Positions 9,992 to 18,831 are shown, numbered from the stretch's first letter. The stretch: DNA of 64,000 nt from Acidobacteriota bacterium (GCA_013289835.1 JABCZG010000009.1:62001-126000); one strand, 5' to 3'. Notes: generated by a model not told the origin, from the sequence alone. Numbers and translations: made by a program.

Positions 9992-10927
9992 ATGAAACGA
10001 CTCATCGGACTGTTGGTGAGTGTGATGGCGTTACTGGTGTTGGTGCCAAGGATCCGTGCACAGGATCAACTGGTGCCTGCCGGTACGCTTCTACAATGTA
10101 CGTTGGAAGAGCCGAATTTCTCGTCGGCGACAGCCGCAATTGGTGACCCAGTGCTGTGCCACTTGAGATCTATGCAGCAGTTCGGCAGACCGCTCTTCCC
10201 CAGGGGCAGCATGCTGGGAGGACATTTGGAAGCGGACAAGGAGCCCGGGCATTTCGTCGGGAAGGGCTACCTGAGGATCACGTTTGACCGGGTAATCCTG
10301 CCAAGCGGGGATCTGCCTGTCCCGGCAAAGGTGATCATGGCCCGTGGCTATAAGGTGGATAAGCAAGGCGGCATCGACGGCAAAGGTCATGCCACCCGCG
10401 ATGTAGTGGAGTGGATGCTTCCTCCACTATGGCCGTGGAAAGTGGTGAGCCTGCCGTTCCGTGGGCCCCGGCCGACGTTGAAGGGAGAAGAGCCGCTGGA
10501 ACTCCGGCTGATGGACGACATCGTGATACCCCGGAGCCTGGCGCAAACAAGCCGTCCAGACCGTCCACCCTACGCTTCCCTCACGCGGCCAAGCCGTTAC
10601 AGCACAGTGCCGCAGGCAGGCGCAATGCAGTTGGCGGTGGTGAAGAATGTGAGTCCCGCGAATGAAAACCCCGCAGGCATGCAAGTGTTGGGACAACCGC
10701 CCGACAATGGGCAAATCAGCGACCGACGCACGATCCTGGTGACAAAGTCCAACCAGATCTACGAAGTGGCCAAATACCAGAGAGACGGCGACCTGTTGAT
10801 GTTCGTGGATACGCAAAGCAGGAAAGGCGGAGTCAACATCAACGAGGTCGATTGGCGGAAGACCACTGGCATGACAACGGAAGCGCGCTCCGGGGATACC
10901 GCAGTAATCGCGCGCCAGACGAACTGA
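9992..10927 (+). CDS. Secreted protein of unknown function
   Basis: A 311-residue protein with a clear signal peptide (KRLIGLLVSVMALLVLVPRIRAQD, cleavage after RAQ or similar). Mature residues begin VPAGTLLQCTLEEPNFSSATAAIGDPVLC. The 'PAGTxLxCxL...vGDpV' wording resembles the outer-barrel segment seen in TrbI/VirB10-like and related acidobacterial envelope proteins, but that is only a resemblance. A Pro/Arg-rich linker separates a C-terminal part (SDRRTILVTKSNQIYEVAKYQRDGDLLMF) that looks like a short beta domain. The start at 9992 has GGAGG 7 bp upstream; an earlier in-frame ATG at 9872 lacks a ribosome site. No genetic partner is evident. Confidence 0.75.
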   Translation: MKRLIGLLVSVMALLVLVPRIRAQDQLVPAGTLLQCTLEEPNFSSATAAIGDPVLCHLRSMQQFGRPLFPRGSMLGGHLEADKEPGHFVGKGYLRITFDRVILPSGDLPVPAKVIMARGYKVDKQGGIDGKGHATRDVVEWMLPPLWPWKVVSLPFRGPRPTLKGEEPLELRLMDDIVIPRSLAQTSRPDRPPYASLTRPSRYSTVPQAGAMQLAVVKNVSPANENPAGMQVLGQPPDNGQISDRRTILVTKSNQIYEVAKYQRDGDLLMFVDTQSRKGGVNINEVDWRKTTGMTTEARSGDTAVIARQTN

Positions 10928-11059
10928 TGAAACAAAACTGAGGGAACGTAGAAGAGTTTGGCAAAAACTGTCGCGAGTAGCGACGGAACTTTGGGTGTGT
11001 GTCAAAACGAGTGCGGATTCAGCACTGAGGCTAGGAAGCCGGGGCGACAACGCCGGCGC

Positions 11060-12037
11060 TTACGAAGCGACCGTGGTTCGCGCGGCCGAGGTCCTCGCGG
11101 ACTCAGTCCAGTAGACACCGCCGAAGGCGAGCAGGCCACCTAAAACCTGTCCCCAAGAGCCTTTTTCACCAAGCCAGGTGATTCCAAGAATCGTGGCGAG
11201 CACCGGAAGGAGATAGCTGAAGGCCGCCAACTGCGAGGCTTCCAGGTAGCGCAACAGCCAGTAGTACAGAATGTATGCGACCGCGGAGCTGAAAATCGCC
11301 ATGTATGACAGCGAGGCCCAGGCGGACCAGGGGATGGCGAACCAACTTTGGACAGGCCCGAGTGCGGCGGCTTGGCGGATGGCGAGAGGAAGCACAATCA
11401 GAGCTCCTGCGAAATGGCTGAACGCGGTCATGGTCAAAGCGTCGTACTTCCCTGCCACTTGTTTGCCCAGCACCAGGTAGATCGCGAAGCCGACCGATCC
11501 TGCCAGAGTGATGGCATCACCCAGCAACGAGGGCGAATGCGCGGAGAGGCCGTTCTCCGAGGCCATTACAGCGATGCCCGCAAAAGCGATCGCCATTCCC
11601 GTGGCTTTCCGCAAAGTCGCTTTTTCCAGACGCAGAAGAACAGCCAGGGCCAGCGTATAGATGGGCCCCATCCCGACGATCACCGACGCATGGCTGACGG
11701 ACGTTAGCCGCAACGCGGCGGTAAAGCAAAACTGATTCACGGCTACGCCGAAGAAACCGAGGTAGAGAAAGATCCAAAGATCGCGGAGGGTAAAGCCACG
11801 GCGTCGAGTTTCCGCCGATTCGGCAAATGTGCCGAGTCGAGAGCACAGCAGGTAAGCAGGAATCATCACCACGCCGGCAAACACAACACGGAAGGAGGCC
11901 ATGGTTAGAGTTGGCAAGGAGCGCAGGCCGATTTTCGCAGCAACGAAGTTGACGGACCAAATGACGATCACGAGGCCAATCGAGATGGCGATAACGACGC
12001 GACCTGGAGCGCTTCCGCTGGAGGATTCGATGCGCAC
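11060..12037 (-). CDS. EamA-family (DMT superfamily) permease
   Basis: A 325-residue inner-membrane protein with ten hydrophobic segments arranged as two EamA repeats: IWSVNFVAAKIGLRSLPTLTMASFRVV starts the first, and YLVLGKQVAGKYDALTMTAFSHFAGALIVLPLA the second. The family exports or imports small metabolites, often amino acids. It is the last gene of a tight operon mazG-GNAT-NSAR-EamA, starting 3 bp after the NSAR stop. The neighbours suggest an amino-acid or N-acyl-amino-acid substrate (inference). Confidence 0.9.
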   Translation of the reverse strand: MRIESSSGSAPGRVVIAISIGLVIVIWSVNFVAAKIGLRSLPTLTMASFRVVFAGVVMIPAYLLCSRLGTFAESAETRRRGFTLRDLWIFLYLGFFGVAVNQFCFTAALRLTSVSHASVIVGMGPIYTLALAVLLRLEKATLRKATGMAIAFAGIAVMASENGLSAHSPSLLGDAITLAGSVGFAIYLVLGKQVAGKYDALTMTAFSHFAGALIVLPLAIRQAAALGPVQSWFAIPWSAWASLSYMAIFSSAVAYILYYWLLRYLEASQLAAFSYLLPVLATILGITWLGEKGSWGQVLGGLLAFGGVYWTESARTSAARTTVAS

Positions 12038-12040
12038 CGG

Positions 12041-13147
12041 TTAAGCCAGGCGTTCTTTTCGAACGGTGAGCTTCTCGATGCGCTCAAGGCGCGGTTCGAA
12101 ACCGATGCCCGGCCCTTGTGGTACCGCAATTGTTCCTTGCGGCGAAACGGTGACTTCCGGCTCGATGATGTCCTCGTCCCAGTAGCGTTTGCTGGCGGTG
12201 ACATCGCCGGGCAGGGTGAAATTCGGGAGCGTTGAGAGCGCGATGTTGTGAGCGCGACCGATGCCGGATTCCAGCATGCCGCCGCACCAGACGGGGATGG
12301 CGTGTTTCTGGCAGAGATCGTGAATGCGTCGCGCTACCGTGAAGCCGCCCACGCGTCCGAGCTTGATGTTGATGATTTTGCAGGCGCCCAACTCGATTGC
12401 GGCGCGCGCTTGCTCTTCGGTGTGGATGCATTCGTCGAGGCAGATCGGCGTATCCAGTTTCTTCTGTAGCGCAACGTGGCCGTAGAGATCGTCCCACCCA
12501 AGCGGTTGCTCGATCATCATCAGGTAGAAGCCTTCGAGCTGCTTTAGGAGCGGCCAATCGTTCAGCGTGTAGGCGGAGTTGGCGTCCACCATCAGCTTGA
12601 TGCGCGGAAAATCCTGGCGCAGGCGCTGCACCGGCTCCAAATCTTTTCCCGGTTTGATTTTTATTTTGATGCGCTGGTAGCCAGAGGCGAGTTCCTTCTT
12701 CACCGCCAAAATGAGTTCGTCCAGCGATTCCTTAATTCCAATCGAGACGCCGGAGGCGATTTCCGTGCGTGTTCCGCCGATGAGTTTCGAAAGCGGCACT
12801 CCCTTTTGTTTGGCTTCCGCGTCCCAGATGGCTGTTTCGAGCGCGCCCTTCGCCATATTGTGACCACGAACCAGGGAGAGTATTTCCCAGACGTCTGCGG
12901 CGGAAGTGAATTCCTTTCCCTTTACCAGCGGCCAAAGAAAATCGCGAAGACTGAGCCATGCCGTATCGGTCGTCTCCGGGCTGTAAAACGGTTTCTCGCC
13001 GGCAGTGCATTCCCCCCAGCCGGTGACACCGTCAACGTTTGCTTCAACCAGTACGATGCGACGCTCCGTCGTCCGATCTACGCTGGTTTCAAACGGAGTG
13101 ACCAGCTTCATTCGAATTTCCCGCAGTGTGATTTCTCGTATGCGCAT
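12041..13147 (-). CDS. Enolase-superfamily N-succinylamino acid racemase / o-succinylbenzoate synthase
   Basis: A 368-residue enolase-superfamily enzyme of the MenC/NSAR class. The barrel has the catalytic KIKIK lysine pair (about 162-166), metal ligands in VDANSAYT, IEQPL and CLDEC, the second lysine in INIKLGRVGG, and the C-terminal CGGMLESGIGRAHN typical of bifunctional OSBS/NSAR proteins. The next upstream gene encodes a GNAT acyltransferase. In Geobacillus the NSAR-GNAT pairing with a desuccinylase converts D- to L-amino acids through N-succinyl intermediates. No menaquinone genes are in the window, so racemase activity is more likely than menaquinone synthesis, though OSBS activity cannot be excluded. 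Confidence 0.88.
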   Translation of the reverse strand: MRIREITLREIRMKLVTPFETSVDRTTERRIVLVEANVDGVTGWGECTAGEKPFYSPETTDTAWLSLRDFLWPLVKGKEFTSAADVWEILSLVRGHNMAKGALETAIWDAEAKQKGVPLSKLIGGTRTEIASGVSIGIKESLDELILAVKKELASGYQRIKIKIKPGKDLEPVQRLRQDFPRIKLMVDANSAYTLNDWPLLKQLEGFYLMMIEQPLGWDDLYGHVALQKKLDTPICLDECIHTEEQARAAIELGACKIINIKLGRVGGFTVARRIHDLCQKHAIPVWCGGMLESGIGRAHNIALSTLPNFTLPGDVTASKRYWDEDIIEPEVTVSPQGTIAVPQGPGIGFEPRLERIEKLTVRKERLA

Positions 13148-13169
13148 TCGTGTCGTTCAGTCGCCTCTC

Positions 13170-13910
13170 TTAAAAATCGCTCCAAGGTGTGAGGAGGTAC
13201 GCTGGATTCCCCGGGGCCGTGCGCAACGCCATGGCAGCGTAGCCTTTCGCGAACCACTTTGTGAATTCTTCGCGGACACGAGCCTGGACCTTCGCGACTT
13301 CCGGAGAATTCTCCCGCTGCCATCGCGCCAGTTCCGCAGGCAGTTCGATGGAGGCAGGGGCATTGTGAATTTCCTTCGCAAGATCTTGAATGGCGGCCAC
13401 CACTCTTGCCGAATCGAGATGCCATTCCGCCAATAGTCGGTCGGTCTGCAAACCGCGATGAAGGGGGCTGGTCGTGAGTCCGTACAAATTAGGCTGGTAC
13501 CTGCGACAGATGGCGCCCAGTCGATTGAGATTAAAGTGGGCGTTGCGAAGTTCAAGCGGGTCGAACGTCCATAGTATCTGGCGAATGTTTCGGCCCAGAG
13601 CTTCGTTGCGTTGGAAGAGCTTGAGCATGCGGCCGACTCCGCGGTCGCGGTACTCGGAGTGCACGCCGGTCATGTGTGAATGCAGGTACGCGACGCCGTC
13701 GCGAAGTCCCACGACCGCGAGCGTATAGCCAACCATCCGATCGCCGTCGAACGCGCCCAGCACTTGTCCTCCGGTATGCGCCGCAACAACAAACATGGTT
13801 GCCGGCTCGACTTCCAGATCCTCCTCGCCCCAAATCTCGCGTTGCAGCTCCACGCAGCGGTGGAATTCCTCCAGACGCTCGCACTTGCGTACCACAATCT
13901 CGGTGCTCAT
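13170..13910 (-). CDS. GNAT-family N-acyltransferase paired with NSAR
   Basis: A 246-residue GNAT protein (COG3375-like, by recognition). The N-terminal acyl-CoA domain has CVELQREIWGEEDLEVEPATMFVVAAHTGGQVLGAF. The CoA-binding loop motif is HMTGVHSEYRDRGVGRMLKLFQR, and WTFDPLELRNAHFNLNRLGAICRRYQPNLYG follows, characteristic of the subgroup encoded beside NSAR genes. The likely reaction is succinyl-CoA-dependent N-acylation of D-amino acids, supplying the substrate for the adjacent racemase. Its ATG overlaps the mazG stop (ATGA), and the NSAR start follows after 22 bp. Confidence 0.85.
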   Translation of the reverse strand: MSTEIVVRKCERLEEFHRCVELQREIWGEEDLEVEPATMFVVAAHTGGQVLGAFDGDRMVGYTLAVVGLRDGVAYLHSHMTGVHSEYRDRGVGRMLKLFQRNEALGRNIRQILWTFDPLELRNAHFNLNRLGAICRRYQPNLYGLTTSPLHRGLQTDRLLAEWHLDSARVVAAIQDLAKEIHNAPASIELPAELARWQRENSPEVAKVQARVREEFTKWFAKGYAAMALRTAPGNPAYLLTPWSDF

Positions 13911-14845
13911 CGCTTCGTCCGCGCTTCGCTTAGCTCGGCCGCGCCACGCTTCCCTTCTGAGAGCTTGGTCGTGTTCCAGAGCGCTTCCATTTCTTCGCGA
14001 GGCAGATCTTTGAATTCCCGGCCGCCTTCCCGCGCCAAACGTTCCATCGCGCGGAATCTCTTGGAGAATTTTGCGTTGGCCCGGCTCAGTGCGATTTCCG
14101 GATCCACCTTCAAGAAGCGCGCGAGGTTCACGGCGGCAAAGAACAAGTCGCCGAGCTCTTCTTCTACTTTTTTGGAATCGTTGGAGCTCACCGCGATCTT
14201 CACTTCCCCGGCTTCTTCGTTCAACTTTTCGAAAACGCCGTCAACGTTTTCCCAATCGAAGCCAATCCGCGCGGCCTTGCGTGTCAATTGGAAGCCCTGG
14301 AGCGTCGCGGGCAGCCCGTGCGAAACACCATCAAGTAGAGAAGTCTCCTTCGCAGGTGCCGACTGTCCGTCCGGCTGCGCCCGTTTATCATTTGAACGGC
14401 GCTCTTCCGCCTTGATCTGTTCCCAGTTTCGCAAAACTTCGGCGGAGTCTTTCGCGCGCGTTGCGCCAAAAACGTGAGGGTGCCGGCGAACCATCTTGTC
14501 GTGGATTTCGCGGATGACGTCGGAAACCGTAAAACGCTTTTCTTCGCTGGCAATCTGCGAGTGAAAAACGATTTGGAGCAATAGGTCGCCCATCTCCTCG
14601 GCGAACTTGGCGTCATTCCCGCTTTCGAGGGCGTCCAGAACCTCATACGCCTCTTCAATCAAGTACGTGCGCAGTGTTTGGTGCGTCTGCTCGCGATCCC
14701 AGGGGCATCCGTCTGGTGCGCGCAACCGGGCTTGCACCGCGACAAGTTTTTCAAACCATTGGCCCGCGGACAATTTCTTGTTTTTCAAACGCTTGGCGGT
14801 ACGGCGCTTCGGCTTCTTATTCTTTTTTCGTTCGGCTGGCATCAC
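13907..14845 (-). CDS. mazG: Nucleoside triphosphate pyrophosphohydrolase MazG
   Basis: A 312-residue house-cleaning NTPase hydrolysing (d)NTPs to NMP + PPi. There are two MazG repeats: LRAPDGCPWDREQTHQTLRTYLIEEAYEVLDALE with EEMGDLLLQIVFHSQ, and a second with GFDWENVDGVFEKLNEEAGEV and EEELGDLFFAAVNLARF. The acidic ExxE and EExxD residues that bind Mg are intact in both. The N-terminus carries a lysine/arginine-rich extension and a Ser/Lys-rich linker sits between repeats (about 160-185), making it longer than E. coli MazG (263). It is the first gene of the four-gene operon. Confidence 0.94.
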   Translation of the reverse strand: MMPAERKKNKKPKRRTAKRLKNKKLSAGQWFEKLVAVQARLRAPDGCPWDREQTHQTLRTYLIEEAYEVLDALESGNDAKFAEEMGDLLLQIVFHSQIASEEKRFTVSDVIREIHDKMVRRHPHVFGATRAKDSAEVLRNWEQIKAEERRSNDKRAQPDGQSAPAKETSLLDGVSHGLPATLQGFQLTRKAARIGFDWENVDGVFEKLNEEAGEVKIAVSSNDSKKVEEELGDLFFAAVNLARFLKVDPEIALSRANAKFSKRFRAMERLAREGGREFKDLPREEMEALWNTTKLSEGKRGAAELSEARTKR

Positions 14846-15001
14846 GTCTTCGCTGAATTCGAATTGGAACCAAGTTCACCACTTTACGGTGCGCCTGCAG
14901 CTTTGACAAGCGAGGCCATTTCCTGAAATGGGCCGCGGCCACGATTCTCAGCCGCAACCCGTGATAAACTGAAGACGAATCGAATTCGCGAGGAATGTCC
15001 C

Positions 15002-15484
15002 TTGTCCGAACATAAGAAGGAAGAGTCGTTTCGCGTCATTGACCGCCGCCCGTTCACTTCCGAAGGCGAGTTGCGCAAAGAGGTGGTCGAGGAGCAAGAG
15101 CGCGAAGCAAAGCGTGAGGCTGCAGCCCATCCCCCCGCGCCTGCCGAGCCGGGAATAGCGCCTGTTCTAGTGCCGCCCGCGGAAACGGCCAAGCGATCTC
15201 CGGCATTCGAAAATCTGGTGCGAATGATTGGCAGCAATGCTGCCATGGTTCTTGGCGCGTACGCCGATCCGCGCACCGGCCAGCCAGTCATCGATCCCGA
15301 GGCGGCGCGCGAGCTGATTGACATGCTCGACGCCCTTCATGAAAAAACGAAGGGCAATCTTGCGCCGGAAGAAGACACTCTGCTATTGGATCTCCTTGGC
15401 AAATTGAAGATGACCTATCTGGAGATCAATCAGGCGGTGGCGGCGCAGGCGGCCACGCAAGCCAAAGCGAAGACGCGCCCGTAA
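15002..15484 (+). CDS. DUF1844 domain protein
   Basis: A 160-residue cytoplasmic protein. The N-terminal third is charged (ExxRKEVVEEQEREAKRE, likely helical) with an Ala/Pro linker. The C-terminal half matches DUF1844 wording: FENLVRMIGSNAAMVLGAYADPRTGQPVIDPEAARELIDMLDALHEKTKGNL. The frame opens with TTG after a GAGGAA site; no in-frame ATG fits the conserved end. The function is unknown. It is divergent from mazG and 55 bp upstream of the MBL-ribF gene. Confidence 0.8.
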   Translation: MSEHKKEESFRVIDRRPFTSEGELRKEVVEEQEREAKREAAAHPPAPAEPGIAPVLVPPAETAKRSPAFENLVRMIGSNAAMVLGAYADPRTGQPVIDPEAARELIDMLDALHEKTKGNLAPEEDTLLLDLLGKLKMTYLEINQAVAAQAATQAKAKTRP

Positions 15485-15539
15485 ACGGCGCGGCGCAGTT
15501 TTTCCCGCTCCCCGCCGTCTGCGCAACCAGCTTTTGAAA

Positions 15540-17384
15540 ATGCCTCCTGTTCCGCTGAAAATTACGGTTCTCGGCTCCGGCACCTCGATGGGCGTGCCCA
15601 CACTTGCGTGCCCCTGCCGCGTTTGCGCTTCGAACGATCCGCACGACAAACGCCTTCGTCCTTCCCTGCTGATTTCACGAAACGGTCAAAACGTAGTCAT
15701 TGATACCACGCCCGATTTTCGCCAGCAGGCCCTGCGTGTTGGCCTCACCCGCCTCGACGCCATTTTGCTGACCCACGGCCACGCTGATCACATTCTCGGT
15801 TTCGACGATATTCGTCCATTTAATATTCGGCAGCGGGCGGCGCTGCCCGTGCACGGTAATGAAGAAACGTTTCGAATTGTCCGGCGCGCGTTCGCCTACG
15901 TTTTCGACGACAAGCCCACCCTTAGCACCGTGCCCAGCGTCACGCTGAAGCTCGCGGATGGCCCAATCGATTTGCTTGGCATTTCGTTCGTTCCCGTGCC
16001 GATGCGGCACGGCGATATGCAGGTGTTGGGTTTCCGTTTTGGCCGCGCAGCCTACCTCACCGATTTCAGCGTGCTTCCCGATTCTTCGATGGCGCTCCTC
16101 CAAGGCCTCGACGAACTCGTCATCGATGCGTTGCGCGACATTCCTCACCCCATGCACCAAACCGTGAACCAAGCACTCGCGCTCATTCAACAACTCAAGC
16201 CGCGCCGCGCGTGGTTTACGCACATCGCTCACGACCTCCCGCACGCGGAAACGAACGAACGCCTTCGCCAGATGGGCTTTCCGCACGTTCAACTGGCCTA
16301 CGATGGCCTCGAGTTCGAAGTGCAAGTGGATGCCGCTGAAAAAAAACATAGCGAACAGCGAGATTCGAACAAAGCGCCCGTCTCCGTTGGCAATTCTGCA
16401 GCACGGCGGCTTGCGACATTCACTTCCACACAAGCCTGGGCTTCGCGCTATGCCGCCTATGGTTACAACAGCGCACTTGCCATCGGCAATTTCGATGGCA
16501 TCCACCTGGGCCATCAAGCGATCCTTCGCTCCACTGTCGAGCGCGCGCAGGCTCTCCACGCGGTCTCGACAGCACTCACATTTGACCCATCGCCGCGCAA
16601 AGTGCTGCGTCCGGAGTCCGCGCCCCTGCGCCTCTCGACCATTGCGCAACGAATGGAATGGTTCAACGCGATCGGCCTCGAAGCCGCAGTCGTTTTGCCC
16701 TTTACGCTTGATTTGGCAAAGCTCGCTCCTGAAGAATTCGTCGAACAAATTCTCGTCCGCGATTTGCATGTGAAAACCGTGCTTGTGGGAGAGAACTTCC
16801 ACTTCGGCCACAAGCAAGCCGGCAACGTGAAATTACTCCAGGAACTCGGCGCAAAGTTTGGCTTTGATGTGCAAATTGTTTGTCCTGTGCAGTATCGCGG
16901 CGAAATCGTTTCCAGCACCATCATTCGCCGCGAAGTGGCGGAAGGCGATGTGTCTGACGCAGGGCGGCTTTTGGGGCGCCCGTTCGCTTTAACGGGCGAA
17001 GTCGTCAGTGGCACGGGGACAGGGCGTAAGTTTACTTTTCCCACGCTCAATCTTTCCGCCGAGCAAGAACTCCTCCCGGCACGCGGCGTCTACATCACGC
17101 GCACCCTATTCGAAGGCGAGTCGCACAGCCACCGTTCGGTAACCAACATCGGCATGCGCCCGACCTTCAACGGTTCCTCGCTCAGCGTAGAGACCCACTT
17201 GCTTGATTTTCAGCCCACCACAACGCCAAAACGCGTCGAAGTCCGTTTCTGGAAGCGCCTCCGCGAGGAAAAGAAATTCAGCAGCCCCGAAGAATTGCGC
17301 GCCCAAATCGCCCGCGACATCGCCGCCGCGACCAATTTCTTTTCCCGCCTGCGTCGTTTCCGCTCCGTGCGGTTACCTGCCTAG
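15540..17384 (+). CDS. ribF: Fusion: PhnP-like metallo-beta-lactamase hydrolase + bifunctional riboflavin kinase/FAD synthetase (RibF)
   Basis: One uninterrupted 614-residue frame joins two enzymes. Residues 1-~265 form an MBL-fold phosphodiesterase-like domain: LGSGTSMGVPTLACPCRVCAS, the zinc motif THGHADH (78-84), MRHGD and AYLTDFS, with a final His in WFTHIAHDL. A variable linker of about 35 residues follows. RibF then begins: YNSALAIGNFDGIHLGHQAIL (FAD synthetase nucleotidyltransferase), VLVGENFHFG, STIIRR, and the flavokinase GRPFALTGEVVSGTGTGRKFTFPTLNL with SVETHLLDF. RibF converts riboflavin to FMN then FAD. The ATG at 15540 is preferred over a TTG two codons earlier. RibF is normally a separate ~310-residue protein. 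Confidence 0.92.
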   Translation: MPPVPLKITVLGSGTSMGVPTLACPCRVCASNDPHDKRLRPSLLISRNGQNVVIDTTPDFRQQALRVGLTRLDAILLTHGHADHILGFDDIRPFNIRQRAALPVHGNEETFRIVRRAFAYVFDDKPTLSTVPSVTLKLADGPIDLLGISFVPVPMRHGDMQVLGFRFGRAAYLTDFSVLPDSSMALLQGLDELVIDALRDIPHPMHQTVNQALALIQQLKPRRAWFTHIAHDLPHAETNERLRQMGFPHVQLAYDGLEFEVQVDAAEKKHSEQRDSNKAPVSVGNSAARRLATFTSTQAWASRYAAYGYNSALAIGNFDGIHLGHQAILRSTVERAQALHAVSTALTFDPSPRKVLRPESAPLRLSTIAQRMEWFNAIGLEAAVVLPFTLDLAKLAPEEFVEQILVRDLHVKTVLVGENFHFGHKQAGNVKLLQELGAKFGFDVQIVCPVQYRGEIVSSTIIRREVAEGDVSDAGRLLGRPFALTGEVVSGTGTGRKFTFPTLNLSAEQELLPARGVYITRTLFEGESHSHRSVTNIGMRPTFNGSSLSVETHLLDFQPTTTPKRVEVRFWKRLREEKKFSSPEELRAQIARDIAAATNFFSRLRRFRSVRLPA

Positions 17385-17406
17385 GCAGGCCCGCCTTGCG
17401 TGCCTT

Positions 17407-17481
17407 TGTAGGGGCTGGGCTTTAGCCCAGCGTTTTTGACGGTGAGCGCACGAGCCGGGCTAAAGCCCGGCCTCTACAGCA
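17407..17481. repeat. REP-type inverted repeat pair (BIME-like)
   Basis: TGTAGGGGCTGGGCTTTAGCCC at the left is mirrored by GGGCTAAAGCCCGGCCTCTACA at the right, about 25 bp apart. Each half also contains the self-complementary core GGGCTTTAGCCC. This is the classical layout of a bacterial interspersed mosaic element and sits just upstream of a truncated REP-associated transposase. Confidence 0.8.
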
Positions 17482-17506
17482 TCTATTGGGTGTTAGCCTT
17501 GTCGGC

Positions 17507-17770
17507 ATGCCTTTTTTTCAAAGACGTCTTCGCCGTCCGGCGGAACACTACCGTGGTCGCCGGGTCTATTTCGTGACGGTGGGGACCGAGAGGCGCGCGC
17601 CCTTTTTCGAGGATCAAGCCACAGGGGAATGGTTGCTCCGTCATCTCTTGGAAACTGCCGCTCAACGGAATTTCTCTCTTCACGCCTATTGCATCATGCC
17701 TGACCACATTCATCTCCTTTGTGAGGGACTCGTTGGGAGGAGTTTGGCTCGAAGTGCGGCGCGGGTGTAA
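17507..17770 (+). pseudogene. REP-associated tyrosine transposase (RAYT), C-terminally truncated
   Basis: The 87-codon remnant has the beginning of a Y1/HUH transposase: RRPAEHYRGRRVYFVTVGTERRAPFFE and then the HUH core YCIMPDHIHLLCEGL. Right after the HUH motif the reading becomes unrelated (VGRSLARSAARV) and stops. The family's catalytic tyrosine helix and roughly half of its usual 150-200 residues are missing. The gene looks deleted and inactive, and is next to the BIME at 17407. Confidence 0.8.
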
Positions 17771-17863
17771 GATGGAAAGGTAGGTGGGCTGCCAACGCAA
17801 GTGTCCCCTGCGGAAGTTTGTTCCTGCCAGGCAGTCCGGAGTGGTTGAGTTGGAGGGCCTGAA

Positions 17864-18826
17864 ATGAAGAAAATCCTGCCTGTAGTTCTCATTGCACCTG
17901 TAGTTCTCATTGCAATTCTTGCGCTCGTAGTTCTTGGTGTGCCCGCGCCGGCACTCGCTGGGCCCGGCGGCGGCCATGGAGGTGGTGGATCGCATGGCGG
18001 TGGAGGTGGTTTCCACGGCGGCGGGGGTGGAGGATTTCATGGCGGGAGTGCCTTCCGCGGTGGCAGCGGGTTTCGCGGCGGGAGCGGCTTCCGGGGTGGA
18101 GCGGGATTCCGCGGCGGCAGCGGATTTCGTGGCGGCGCGTTCCGCGGAGGAACGGGCTTTCGCGGTGGGGCAGGATTTCGCGGTGGAGCGTTCGGCCGCG
18201 GCTTTCGCGGTAACGGCTTCCGTGGCGGCTGGCGCGGACGCGGTTGGGGTTGGGGAGGCGGCTGGGGTTGGGGCCTCGGCTGGGGCTGGCCGTATTATTG
18301 GGATTGGCCCGGATACGGATACGGGTATCCCTACGGATATGGGTATGGGTATGACCCGTCTTACGCGCCCAGCTATGATCCCTACTACGATTACTACGAC
18401 GACCCTCCCGGCGACTCGTACCGAGATGATCCATACCGGGACAACCGCAACAGGAATGCTCCTCCGCCTCCGAGCGCGGCGCCCAAATCCAACGACAGGC
18501 CCCCCAACGACCAGCCCAACTACCGGCCCAACAGCTGGAACGACCGGCCGACCTCCACACCGAGGGATTCCGGATCGCCATCGCCAGATCCCAACCGGCC
18601 GCCGAGCCCGAATGGCGTGACCATGGCTAGCTTGGGGGCCAGCACGGCAGCGTTTCGTTCCCCCGCAGTGGAGCCTGCCACGGCCGCACCGCGCCGCGAA
18701 GTGTTGAACGCTATGCGCGCGTTGCACGAAATGCCCCCGTTTGCCCGCGAGCGGGAAATCGACTATGGGCGCTACAGTCATTTCTCCCCCGAAGAGCGCG
18801 AGCTGCTGAGGAACGCGGATCAGTAG
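17864..18826 (+). CDS. Secreted glycine-rich GFRGG-repeat protein
   Basis: A 320-residue protein with a strongly hydrophobic signal segment (KKILPVVLIAPVVLIAILALVVLGVPAPALAGPGG). After it come GGGGFHGG units, about ten GFRGG/AFRGG units (residues ~60-120), a Gly-Trp tract (RGRGWGWGGGWGW), a Tyr/Gly/Asp tract, and a Pro/Asn/Asp-rich linker. A compact C-terminal segment (RREVLNAMRALHEMPPFAREREIDYGRYSHFSPEERELLRN) resembles the DUF3106-like 'FspeER' helix. The signal segment holds a small direct repeat (PVVLIAPVVLIA). It is probably a cell-surface or matrix protein; no enzymatic motif is visible. Low-complexity composition makes any homology call unsafe. Confidence 0.75.
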   Translation: MKKILPVVLIAPVVLIAILALVVLGVPAPALAGPGGGHGGGGSHGGGGGFHGGGGGGFHGGSAFRGGSGFRGGSGFRGGAGFRGGSGFRGGAFRGGTGFRGGAGFRGGAFGRGFRGNGFRGGWRGRGWGWGGGWGWGLGWGWPYYWDWPGYGYGYPYGYGYGYDPSYAPSYDPYYDYYDDPPGDSYRDDPYRDNRNRNAPPPPSAAPKSNDRPPNDQPNYRPNSWNDRPTSTPRDSGSPSPDPNRPPSPNGVTMASLGASTAAFRSPAVEPATAAPRREVLNAMRALHEMPPFAREREIDYGRYSHFSPEERELLRNADQ

Positions 18827-18831
18827 AGAGT

